16,932 nucleotides of DNA, taken from positions 1-16,932 of the forward strand of contig USNR01000029.1 in the NCBI GenBank assembly GCA_900556135.1. Reading direction: 5' to 3'. Below the pieces are notes generated by a model that made no database searches, was not told the DNA's origin, and saw nothing but the letters and a program-made list of their open reading frames with translations. Source of the DNA: an uncultured Clostridium sp. (GTDB lineage: Bacteria > Bacillota > Clostridia > TANB77 > CAG-508). Positions 8,281 to 13,695 of the stretch are shown here, piece by piece. The number at the start of each line of letters is the position of its first letter. Positions within the stretch are counted from its first letter, which is position 1. A program made the translations under genes and the position numbers.

Positions 8281-8973
8281 CTAGTTAATCTTTATCAACT
8301 TAAAATCCGTATAATCGCAACTTGCCATTATGTATTCAATATTATTTATCTTCCCTGTTATTCCTTCTTCTTGAGCCTTGCCATGTAAATGTCCATATAT
8401 GCATTTTGTAACATTATACTTTTCTAACATCTCAGTAAACTCTGTGTTTAAACAATTCTTATTTAAAGGAGGATAATGCATACAAGCTATGATTTCTTTA
8501 TCATTCCCATATTTTTTTATTCCATCCTCAATAGAAAGTTTCAACCTTTCTACCTCTCTAGCTTTAATTCTTTCATTTTTTTCATCTTCATCTGTTAATG
8601 TCCAGCCACGTGTTCCTACTATTATTTTATTTTCAAACTCATAACTGTTATTATATAAGAAGAATATATTATCGAAGTTATTTGCTTTCACAAAGTTTTC
8701 CATTTTTGTTAAAGTATTCCACCAATAATCATGATTTCCTTTTAGCAATATTTTTGTTCCTGGTAAATTGTTTATATATTCAAAATCTTTATATGTATTT
8801 TCTAATTTCATTTCCCATGAAAAATCCCCTGGTAATAACACCAAGTCATTTTTATTTACTTTCTTTATCCAATCCGCTTTTATTTTGTCTTCATAATCGT
8901 CCCAGCCAAATATATTCATAGGCTTATTTGTATTAAAAGACAAGTGTAAATCTGCTATTGCATATATAGACAT
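8281..8973 (-). CDS. Calcineurin-like metallophosphoesterase
   Basis: A 230-residue soluble phosphoesterase with the full dinuclear-metal set: D8 and H10 in ADLHLSF, D50 in PGDFSWEM, N80 and H81 in GNHDYWW, H166 in CMHYPPL, and H195 and H197 in GHLHG. The WE after GD and the YWW after GNHD are typical of a small clostridial group usually annotated only as a metallophosphoesterase, so the substrate (nucleotide, phosphoprotein or other) is unknown. It starts 14 bases after tsaD and is the last gene of the M50-tsaD operon. I see no terminator between it and the tig promoter. Confidence 0.92.
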   Translation of the reverse strand: MSIYAIADLHLSFNTNKPMNIFGWDDYEDKIKADWIKKVNKNDLVLLPGDFSWEMKLENTYKDFEYINNLPGTKILLKGNHDYWWNTLTKMENFVKANNFDNIFFLYNNSYEFENKIIVGTRGWTLTDEDEKNERIKAREVERLKLSIEDGIKKYGNDKEIIACMHYPPLNKNCLNTEFTEMLEKYNVTKCIYGHLHGKAQEEGITGKINNIEYIMASCDYTDFKLIKIN

Positions 8974-8987
8974 ATTTTTTCTTCTTT

Positions 8988-9986
8988 CTATTCTGATATT
9001 TTTAAATTTGGTACTGCATTTAAACTTAAATCCGCTCTTGACCCTTTAAGATATTCATAGTATCCTGCCACAGCTATCATCGCTGCATTATCTGTACATA
9101 GCACTAATTCCGGATAATATATTTCAACATTTGCCTCTTTTGCCATTCTATCAAATTCATTTCTAATATAGCTGTTGGCTGAAACACCTCCTGCCAGTAC
9201 AACCTTTTTTATATTTGTTTGTTTTATTGCTTGTTTAATATTGGTAATAAGAATTTCTGAAACATCTTTTTCAAAACTTGCAGCTAAGTTAGCCTTGTTT
9301 ATATCTGGTTCTTTATGGTGTAAGTTTATTACTGCAGTTTTTAATCCACTAAAACTAAAATCTAGTCCCTCCATATGTGTTTTAGGTAATTCTATATTTG
9401 CGGTTCCTTCTTTTGCTAGCTTATCAATCTTAGGTCCTCCTGGGTATCCTAAACCAATAACTCTAGCTACTTTGTCGAAAGCTTCACCAATCGCATCATC
9501 TCTTGTTTTGCCTAATATCTCAAATTCTGTATAATCCTTAACATGTACTATTTGTGTGTTTCCTCCAGACATCAACATACATAGAAACGGAGGCTTTAAA
9601 TCTTGGTGCGTTAAATAGTTTGCATCTATATGCCCTTCTATATGATTGACTGGAATTAATGGAACTTTCAAGCTATAACTTAATGCTTTTGCATATGACA
9701 CCCCAACTAATAATGCCCCAACTAATCCTGGACCATACGTACATGCTATTGCGTCTATATCCTTCAGTTCTATCTTTGCTTCCTCTAATGATTTTTTCAT
9801 TACGTTTGAAATTGCTTCAACATGGTTTCTAGAGGCAATCTCTGGAACAACTCCTCCAAATTTTTCATGTATACTTATCTGAGTATCTATTATATTTGAA
9901 ATCAGTGTTCTTCCATTTTTCACTATAGCTACTGAGGTTTCATCACAACTTGACTCTATTCCCATTATTATTACGTCTTTTTTCAT
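8988..9986 (-). CDS. tsaD: tRNA N6-adenosine threonylcarbamoyltransferase TsaD
   Basis: Transfers the threonylcarbamoyl group to A37 of tRNAs that read ANN codons, with TsaB and TsaE (not in this window). With the start used here it has 332 residues. Motifs: GIESSCDETS (9-18), the metal-binding HIEGH (His115, His119), MSGGNTQ (139-145), GEAFDKVARVIGLGYPGGP (167-185) and CTDNAAM with Asp299. The frame is open upstream to 10148, but that part would overlap the M50 gene by about 100 bases and resembles no TsaD N terminus. The ATG at 9986 has GAGGG upstream and begins with the normal MKKDVIIMGIESSCDE context. It lies 59 bases after the M50 gene in the same operon. Confidence 0.96.
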   Translation of the reverse strand: MKKDVIIMGIESSCDETSVAIVKNGRTLISNIIDTQISIHEKFGGVVPEIASRNHVEAISNVMKKSLEEAKIELKDIDAIACTYGPGLVGALLVGVSYAKALSYSLKVPLIPVNHIEGHIDANYLTHQDLKPPFLCMLMSGGNTQIVHVKDYTEFEILGKTRDDAIGEAFDKVARVIGLGYPGGPKIDKLAKEGTANIELPKTHMEGLDFSFSGLKTAVINLHHKEPDINKANLAASFEKDVSEILITNIKQAIKQTNIKKVVLAGGVSANSYIRNEFDRMAKEANVEIYYPELVLCTDNAAMIAVAGYYEYLKGSRADLSLNAVPNLKISE

Positions 9987-10045
9987 TTTATAGTTTTCCC
10001 TCTTTTTTATTATTTTCTCACAGAATAAATCTGAAATTTCTCCCC

Positions 10046-10792
10046 TTATATAAACAAGCCAAAAACCGAGGCTATAATTATATTTATTCCCATATAAACC
10101 ACGTCTATCACTGGTGAAATTATAAAACTCACTAAGCCAGTTACCCATAATATTAAGAAAATTATGTAAAATATATGTTGATTATTCAAAAACCAGTTTT
10201 TTGCATTATATGGAAGGAAGTGCATTAGTATCTTAGAACCATCTAAAGGTGGCAATGGCACTAAATTGAACACTCCTAATCCAATATTTACAACAATTGC
10301 CATTTGTAAAATTACATTTAATATAATTCCACTTGAGTTTGTTATTAAGAACACTGGACAGAATACTTCTAGAGCATATAGTACTATCGATAAAACTATT
10401 GCTATAATTAAGTTCATTACTGGTCCAGCAACAGCTACCATGGCTTCTTGTGCAGACATTGATTTGTCTCTATTAAAATTCCTTGGATTTATCTCTACAG
10501 GTTTTCCCCATCCAAAATGTGCAAATACAAGCATTATAAATCCAAATGGATCAATGTGTGATAATGGATTAAGATTAAGTCTTCCCTGATTTCTTGGTGT
10601 GTCATCTCCTAGCTTATCTGCCATCCATGCATGTGCAAATTCGTGAAATGTTATTGCTACAATAACGCCTGGTAATGTTAGTAGTAATGCAAGCAACTCG
10701 CCTGGATTTCTTAGGTAATTTACCATTGAAATTAGCACAACAATCGCTAATATTATATAGAGAGTTTTTTTATCAACATTAAAATTAAACAT
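10046..10792 (-). CDS. Site-2 protease family (M50) membrane metallopeptidase
   Basis: A 248-residue polytopic membrane protein resembling the YwhC-type M50B peptidases. The zinc motif HEFAH is at 50-54 in a hydrophobic segment, and the third-ligand motif NLVPLPPLDG is at 176-185. Hydrophobic segments lie at about 10-24, 32-50, 83-92, 115-142, 155-175, 206-228 and 233-248. No PDZ domain is present, unlike RseP, so it may be a minimal housekeeping form. The ATG follows AAGGAAG and the promoter at 10830-10858. It opens an operon with tsaD and the phosphoesterase. The substrate is unknown. Confidence 0.93.
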   Translation of the reverse strand: MFNFNVDKKTLYIILAIVVLISMVNYLRNPGELLALLLTLPGVIVAITFHEFAHAWMADKLGDDTPRNQGRLNLNPLSHIDPFGFIMLVFAHFGWGKPVEINPRNFNRDKSMSAQEAMVAVAGPVMNLIIAIVLSIVLYALEVFCPVFLITNSSGIILNVILQMAIVVNIGLGVFNLVPLPPLDGSKILMHFLPYNAKNWFLNNQHIFYIIFLILWVTGLVSFIISPVIDVVYMGINIIIASVFGLFI

Positions 10793-10829
10793 ATATTTTT
10801 CAACTTCCTTTTCTTCAAAACATGTGTAT

Positions 10830-10858
10830 ATTATACTCTATTAAAACATTTATGTAAA
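10830..10858 (-). promoter_or_regulatory. Sigma-A promoter of the M50-tsaD-phosphoesterase operon
   Basis: On the minus strand, TTTACA (10858-10853), a 17-base spacer and TATAAT (10835-10830), about 38 bases upstream of the M50 start. Its -35 overlaps a 9-bp dyad (10856-10876) that lies between this promoter and the divergent small-ORF promoter. Confidence 0.75.
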
Positions 10859-10876
10859 TATTTTAAGAAAATATTT
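10856..10876. repeat. 9-bp dyad between two divergent promoters
   Basis: AAATATTTT (10856-10864) and its complement (10868-10876) around AAG. It overlaps the -35 of the M50 promoter and sits about 40 bases upstream of the small-ORF -10. It is operator-like in form, but pure A/T dyads arise easily in this base composition. Confidence 0.3.
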
Positions 10877-10915
10877 TTCCATTACAGACTTTGACATTTT
10901 TTTCATTTTCTCCGT

Positions 10916-10923
10916 GCTATAAT
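10916..10923 (+). promoter_or_regulatory. Extended -10 promoter of the small ORF
   Basis: TGCTATAAT (10915-10923) is a perfect extended -10. A consensus TTGACA lies at 10891-10896, but the spacing is 21 bases, longer than normal, so the TG extension may do most of the work. The predicted start is near 10930, giving a leader of about 33 nt that can open with a small GGAAA/TTTCC hairpin. The long spacing suggests a promoter that is not maximally strong. Confidence 0.65.
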
Positions 10924-10928
10924 ATTTT

Positions 10929-10973
10929 CTGGAAACCTCATTTCCGGAAAGGGGGTGATGTAATGCACTCTCC
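10929..10973 (+). repeat. Direct repeat copy 1 (mRNA start region)
   Basis: CTGGAAACCTCATTTCC (10929-10945) matches 14 of 17 bases of 11152-11168. TAATGCACTCT (10961-10971), which contains the start codon, is identical to 11177-11187. GGTG (10954-10957) also recurs at 11171-11174. The two copies have the same order and orientation and bracket the two convergent RNAs, like the DRa/DRb repeats of pAD1 par. Confidence 0.7.
10951..10972 (+). promoter_or_regulatory. Hairpin sequestering the small-ORF Shine-Dalgarno and start codon
   Basis: GGGGGTG (10951-10957) can pair with CACTCTC (10966-10972): seven pairs, two of them G-U, with the loop ATGTAATG holding the start codon. The Shine-Dalgarno is in the 5' arm and codons 2-4 form the 3' arm. 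A 10-bp fold with one G-U pair (arms 10926-10935 and 10941-10950) lies directly upstream at the DNA level, but only its inner GGAAA/TTTCC part is likely in the RNA. Sequestered initiation sites are a hallmark of type I toxin mRNAs. Confidence 0.55.
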
Positions 10974-11094
10974 AAAACATAAGAGAAATAACACAAAAGG
11001 ATTTCTTTATTTATTACATAATATATTTCATATTTTAAAATATATTTTTAGTATCCTTAGGGTGTTAAAGTCAATTGTTGAATTTTTTCAATAA
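10963..11094 (+). CDS. 43-aa basic/hydrophobic peptide, candidate type I toxin
   Basis: The only convincing plus-strand gene. I do not recognise the product. Residues 1-13 are basic and polar (MHSPKHKRNNTKG). Residues 14-43 are a hydrophobic or amphipathic helix rich in F, I, L and Y, with K, R and H spaced through it, ending VEFFQ: a small membrane-active peptide by appearance. The Shine-Dalgarno is exceptional (AAGGGGGTGAT, 10949-10959) and favours the ATG at 10963 over a TTG at 10891, which is itself the -35 hexamer. It has its own promoter and terminator and converges on an RNA from the opposite strand that is complementary to its start region. By analogy with Fst (pAD1 par), TxpA and BsrG I infer a toxin; a signalling or antimicrobial peptide is possible. 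Confidence 0.62.
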   Translation: MHSPKHKRNNTKGFLYLLHNIFHILKYIFSILRVLKSIVEFFQ

Positions 11095-11097
11095 TTG

Positions 11098-11133
11098 AAA
11101 AAACAGGCATTCACAACAATGCCTGTTTTTTTT
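11098..11133. terminator. Bidirectional terminator shared by the small ORF and the antisense-type RNA
   Basis: A perfect 12-bp stem (AAAACAGGCATT at 11100-11111 and its complement at 11118-11129, six-base loop) flanked by an A6 tract on one side and a T8 tract on the other. It therefore ends in a U run when read from either strand. It lies 5 bases after the small-ORF stop. The only sequence shared by the two convergent RNAs would be this hairpin. A 10-bp inverted repeat around the stop codon (11083-11103) overlaps its 5' A tract and could compete with it. Confidence 0.92.
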
Positions 11134-11151
11134 GCAATCTTATATTGATTG

Positions 11152-11189
11152 CTGGAAATCTTTTTTCCAAGGTGTATAATGCACTCTTC
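11152..11189. repeat. Direct repeat copy 2 (antitoxin RNA 5' region)
   Basis: The second copy of the repeats at 10929-10973, in the same plus-strand orientation. Because the RNA here is read from the minus strand, it is complementary to the mRNA made from copy 1. Differences are concentrated around the Shine-Dalgarno: copy 1 has a G5 run, copy 2 has AAGG. Copy 2 therefore is not a second ribosome binding site with a duplicated ORF, and the frame after its ATG has no peptide like the first. Confidence 0.7.
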
Positions 11190-11201
11190 TTATACATTTA
11201 T

Positions 11202-11229
11202 ATTATATCATTTTCATAACTTTTTTCAA
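11202..11229 (-). promoter_or_regulatory. Strong sigma-A promoter of the structured RNA
   Basis: On the minus strand, TTGAAA (11229-11224), a 16-base spacer and a perfect TATAAT (11207-11202) with an extended -10 (TGATATAAT). By consensus it is stronger than the convergent small-ORF promoter with its 21-base spacing, as expected if an unstable RNA must be kept in excess over a toxin mRNA. Confidence 0.75.
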
Positions 11230-11251
11230 TACTATTATTATAAAAAGCTTA

Positions 11252-11277
11252 TAAATCGTTCGACAAGATTCGATTTA
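11252..11277 (-). terminator. Possible weak terminator of recN
   Basis: TAAATCG (11252-11258) and its complement (11271-11277) with a 12-base loop, followed on the minus strand by TAAGCTTTTTA. It begins 18 bases after the recN stop. The stem is short and A/T-rich, so termination may be partial. The shared terminator at 11098-11133 would catch read-through. Confidence 0.4.
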
Positions 11278-11294
11278 CAATCCTTTCTACAAAA

Positions 11295-12920
11295 CTAAGC
11301 AGCAGTATTTCTTAATGCTTTAGCATGAGATAGTGTTATCTCTGTTATATCTCCTGAAGCTATTCTTGCAATTTCTTTAATGGTCTCTTCCTCTGTTAGT
11401 TTTTGTATTTTTGTTCTTGTTTTATTTTCAGTAGTTTCCTTATAGATATAATAGTTATGTTCTCCCTTTGCAGCTACACTAGCCAGATGAGTTACTACTA
11501 AAACTTGGTGTTTTTTTGATATCGTTTTTAGCTTTTGACCAACTACATTTGCTGTTTTTCCGCTTATTCCAGTATCGACCTCATCAAATATTAAAACTGG
11601 CACTTCGTCAATGTCTGCTAAAACTGTTTTGATTGCAAGCATTATTCTAGACATTTCTCCTCCTGATGCTATCTTTCCGAGTGGCTTATTTTCTTCACCT
11701 GCATTTGTCGAAATCATAAATTCTATATGGCTTAACCCGTTAATAGAAAATTCTTCTTCTTTAACAATGTTTGCATTAAACTTAGCATTTTTCATATCTA
11801 AATCATATAATTGTTTATTTATTTTTTCGTTTAATTCACTAGAATATTTTATTCTTAGCTCAGTGATTTTCTCTGCAAGGCTTAACATGTTAACTTTTAT
11901 CTTTTTTATCTCATCTTTTATTTTTAGGTTTTCTTCTTCTAAATTCTCTATTCTGTTTATTTCTTTATCTATATTTTCTTTATATTTAATTATTTCTTCT
12001 ATGCTATTTCCGTATTTCCTTTTTAATGAATATATTACATCACATCTAGTTTCTATTTCATTTCTTTCGTTTTCATCAAAATATACATCTTCTTTTAAGT
12101 TTGATACATCCCTAGCAAATTCTTGTACCTCATAATATATATTCTTAAGTTCAACTAATTTTTCATTATATTTTTCATCTATTGTTGATATTTTTTCTAA
12201 TGCTCGTATTGATTCACTAATTATCTCTATTGCTCCTTCATTTAAATTAACATCAACATTATTTAAATTCTCAGATACTTTTTCTGAATTCATCATTAAC
12301 TTACGTTGTTCTTCTAATTTTTCTTCTTCTCCTATTTTTAGATTGGCCGCCTCTATTTCATTCAGTTGATATTTTAACAAATCTAATCTTCTTTGTTTTT
12401 CTTTATCGTCACCATAATTATTTTGCAATTTTAATGTTAACTCTTTGTATCTTGAATATAGTTCTATATATTTTTCTTTTAATTCTTCTAGCTCTTTTCC
12501 TACAAATTTATCAAGATATTTTGTATGATATGTTTTATCCATTAGAGTTTGATTATCGAATTGCCCATGAATATCTATTATATTTTTCATAAATTCTTTC
12601 AGTTCATTTACAGTTACAAGTCTCCCATTTATTTTGCATGAATTTCTTCCGTTAGCATTTATCTCTCTGGAAACAATAATATTTCCATCTATAGAATTCT
12701 CATTTTCAGGTAAGTACAGGCACAGTTCTACAAAAGAATTATTTTCTCCTCTTCTTATCATTTCTTTTGAGAATCTGCCTCCTGCAATAATTCCTAATGA
12801 ATCTACTATTAGGGTTTTTCCTGCTCCTGTTTCTCCTGTTAATATATTCAAACCGTTGTCTAAATCTATAGTTACGTCATCTATTATTCCTATATTTTTT
12901 ATATGTAATGTTGAAATCAT
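11295..12920 (-). CDS. recN: DNA repair protein RecN
   Basis: SMC-like ATPase acting early in double-strand break repair; 541 residues, close to the family norm. Walker A GETGAGKT is at 29-36 and the conserved DIHGQFDNQ at 116-124. A long charged coiled coil runs from about 140 to 370, then the ABC signature ASGGEMSR (418-425), Walker B VLIFDEVD (442-449) and the VVTHLASVA H-loop near 475. An open frame reaches an ATG at 12935, but that ATG sits just before a GGAGG, which instead serves the ATG at 12920. The protein ends in Thr-Ala-Ala, an AA terminus of the kind recognised by ClpX in E. coli RecN. It has its own promoter and is probably monocistronic. Confidence 0.96.
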   Translation of the reverse strand: MISTLHIKNIGIIDDVTIDLDNGLNILTGETGAGKTLIVDSLGIIAGGRFSKEMIRRGENNSFVELCLYLPENENSIDGNIIVSREINANGRNSCKINGRLVTVNELKEFMKNIIDIHGQFDNQTLMDKTYHTKYLDKFVGKELEELKEKYIELYSRYKELTLKLQNNYGDDKEKQRRLDLLKYQLNEIEAANLKIGEEEKLEEQRKLMMNSEKVSENLNNVDVNLNEGAIEIISESIRALEKISTIDEKYNEKLVELKNIYYEVQEFARDVSNLKEDVYFDENERNEIETRCDVIYSLKRKYGNSIEEIIKYKENIDKEINRIENLEEENLKIKDEIKKIKVNMLSLAEKITELRIKYSSELNEKINKQLYDLDMKNAKFNANIVKEEEFSINGLSHIEFMISTNAGEENKPLGKIASGGEMSRIMLAIKTVLADIDEVPVLIFDEVDTGISGKTANVVGQKLKTISKKHQVLVVTHLASVAAKGEHNYYIYKETTENKTRTKIQKLTEEETIKEIARIASGDITEITLSHAKALRNTAA

Positions 12921-12953
12921 AACACGCCTCCACACAAATCTTTGTTCGTATAT

Positions 12954-12982
12954 AATATATATCTTTTATTTTTCTTTGTCAA
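12954..12982 (-). promoter_or_regulatory. Sigma-A promoter of recN
   Basis: On the minus strand, a perfect TTGACA (12982-12977), a 17-base spacer and TATATT (12959-12954), 34 bases upstream of the recN start. CGAAC half-sites occur on each side: 12948-12935 on the minus strand (CGAAC-4-ATTTG) and 12991-13004 on the plus strand (CGAAC-4-TTTTG). They are imperfect matches to the B. subtilis LexA box CGAACnnnnGTTCG. Confidence 0.75.
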
Positions 12983-13123
12983 TAGTTTTGCGAACATTTT
13001 TTTGTTTTTATTTTTCTATTTAGCACATAGAAAATATTGATGCTAGAAAAGAGTTGGAAAATAGATGAATTTTTTTCATTATAAAAATCTAGTTGCATTC
13101 AAATCGCATTATTTTTGAAGTAA

Positions 13124-13166
13124 AAATACTCTGTAACCGTTTATACAACTAGGTTACAGAGTATTT
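13124..13166 (-). terminator. Terminator of the tRNA-Glu unit
   Basis: A perfect 15-bp inverted repeat (13124-13138 and 13152-13166) with a 13-base loop, followed on the minus strand by further T. It begins five bases after the tRNA CCA end. It isolates recN from the tRNA and the mrnC operon. Confidence 0.88.
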
Positions 13167-13171
13167 AATTT

Positions 13172-13246
13172 TGGTGACCCCTACGGGAATCGAACCCATG
13201 ATTCAGCCTTGAGAGGGCTGCGTCTTAACCGCTTGACCAAGGGGCC
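13172..13246 (-). tRNA. tRNA-Glu (anticodon CUC)
   Basis: A 75-base cloverleaf with encoded CCA. The acceptor GGCCCCT pairs with AGGGGTC (one G-C/G-U variation). The D arm is followed by the anticodon stem CAGCC/GGCTG with the loop CTCTCAA, placing anticodon CUC at 13213-13211 (reads GAG). The T arm is ATGGG-TTCGATT-CCCGT. The start GGCCCCTTGGTCAAGCGGTTAAGAC is the typical Gram-positive tRNA-Glu. A CUC isoacceptor would be an addition to the UUC tRNA that normally reads both GAA and GAG. Confidence 0.95.
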
Positions 13247-13254
13247 ATATCATT

Positions 13255-13279
13255 AACATGATATAAGTTATATCATGTT
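13255..13279. repeat. 11-bp dyad between mrnC and the tRNA
   Basis: AACATGATATA (13255-13265) and its exact complement (13269-13279) around AGT. On the plus strand it is followed by T6, giving terminator form for antisense transcription. On the minus strand no T run follows. It overlaps the -10 of the tRNA promoter, so it may be a processing hairpin in mrnC read-through RNA or a regulatory dyad. Confidence 0.45.
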
Positions 13280-13295
13280 TTTTGAAATTAGTCAA
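13267..13295 (-). promoter_or_regulatory. Promoter of tRNA-Glu inside the end of mrnC
   Basis: On the minus strand, TTGACT (13295-13290), a 17-base spacer and TATAAC (13272-13267) with TG one base upstream (extended -10). The -35 overlaps the last codons and stop of mrnC. The start would be near 13260, leaving about 14 nt before the mature tRNA 5' end. Confidence 0.65.
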
Positions 13296-13695
13296 TCATT
13301 TTTATTACATCTTTTAATATTTCTTGTAATCTTACATCTTTTTTAGTTAAATACAGATAACCAATTAAAGCTTCAAAAGCTGTTGCATACATGTAGTCTT
13401 GTGGATCTGCATTTTTAGGAAGATGATGATTTTGTACGTTTCTTCCTCTTCTAACAATTTCTTTTTCTTCTTCTGTTAAAGTATCTTGCATCTTTTCTAG
13501 TATCATTGCTTGTGCAGATGCTTTTACATATTGTATTGTTTTTATATGTAATTGATGTGGCTTCTGTTTCGTTGTGTTAACTAAGTGCGATCTAACATAA
13601 AGCTCATAAACACAGTCTCCAACATATGCCCATATAAGTGGAGACATATTATTTACATCCATTTCATCTCTATTTCTTTCCATTATTTCTAGCAC
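13288..13695 (-). CDS. mrnC: Mini-ribonuclease III
   Basis: A dimeric RNase III catalytic domain without a double-stranded-RNA-binding domain, which matures 23S rRNA ends; 135 residues, normal. The signature MSPLIWAYVGDCVYELYVR is at 17-35 with metal ligand Asp27, and the second conserved acidic site is in ATAFEALIGYLYL near residue 110. The GTG start at 13695 shares its G with the rbgA TAG stop, which suggests translational coupling; an ATG at 13683 (codon 5) is an alternative. Pairing with rbgA groups two ribosome-maturation functions. Confidence 0.94.
   Translation of the reverse strand: MLEIMERNRDEMDVNNMSPLIWAYVGDCVYELYVRSHLVNTTKQKPHQLHIKTIQYVKASAQAMILEKMQDTLTEEEKEIVRRGRNVQNHHLPKNADPQDYMYATAFEALIGYLYLTKKDVRLQEILKDVIKMID

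Larger units (their letters stand above)
11098..11195 (-). ncRNA. Structured ~98-nt RNA, candidate antitoxin RNA
   Basis: Transcription from the promoter at 11202-11229 would start near 11195 (G) and end at the shared terminator. There is no ORF of note. Hairpins in order: a 7-bp stem (11196-11190 with 11179-11173) with the 10-base loop GAAGAGTGCA; a 6-bp stem TGGAAA/TTTCCA (11169-11164 with 11158-11153); a 6-bp stem GCAATC/GATTGC (11152-11147 with 11139-11134); then the terminator. Loop 1 can pair with 9 of 10 bases of the small-ORF mRNA just after the AU of the start codon, and the adjoining CATTA pairs across the start codon. I infer a trans-acting RNA that blocks translation of the small ORF, as RNA II does in pAD1 par. 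Confidence 0.58.

Noticed and set aside
9987..10148. N-terminal extension of TsaD
   Set aside because: It would overlap the M50 gene, has no family resemblance and no ribosome binding site; the ATG at 9986 begins a canonical TsaD.
10891..10962. Longer 67-codon form of the small plus-strand ORF starting at TTG
   Set aside because: That TTG is the first base triplet of the -35-like TTGACA and lies upstream of the -10; no Shine-Dalgarno precedes it, while the ATG at 10963 has an excellent one.
11611..12135. 174-codon plus-strand frame antisense to recN
   Set aside because: Shadow of the RecN coiled-coil coding region; Phe/Ser/Ile-rich composition from reading GAA/AAA codons backwards.
13255..13283. 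Plus-strand terminator next to the tRNA
   Set aside because: Form is right (11-bp stem then T6), but no plus-strand gene lies upstream; recorded as a dyad overlapping the tRNA promoter instead.
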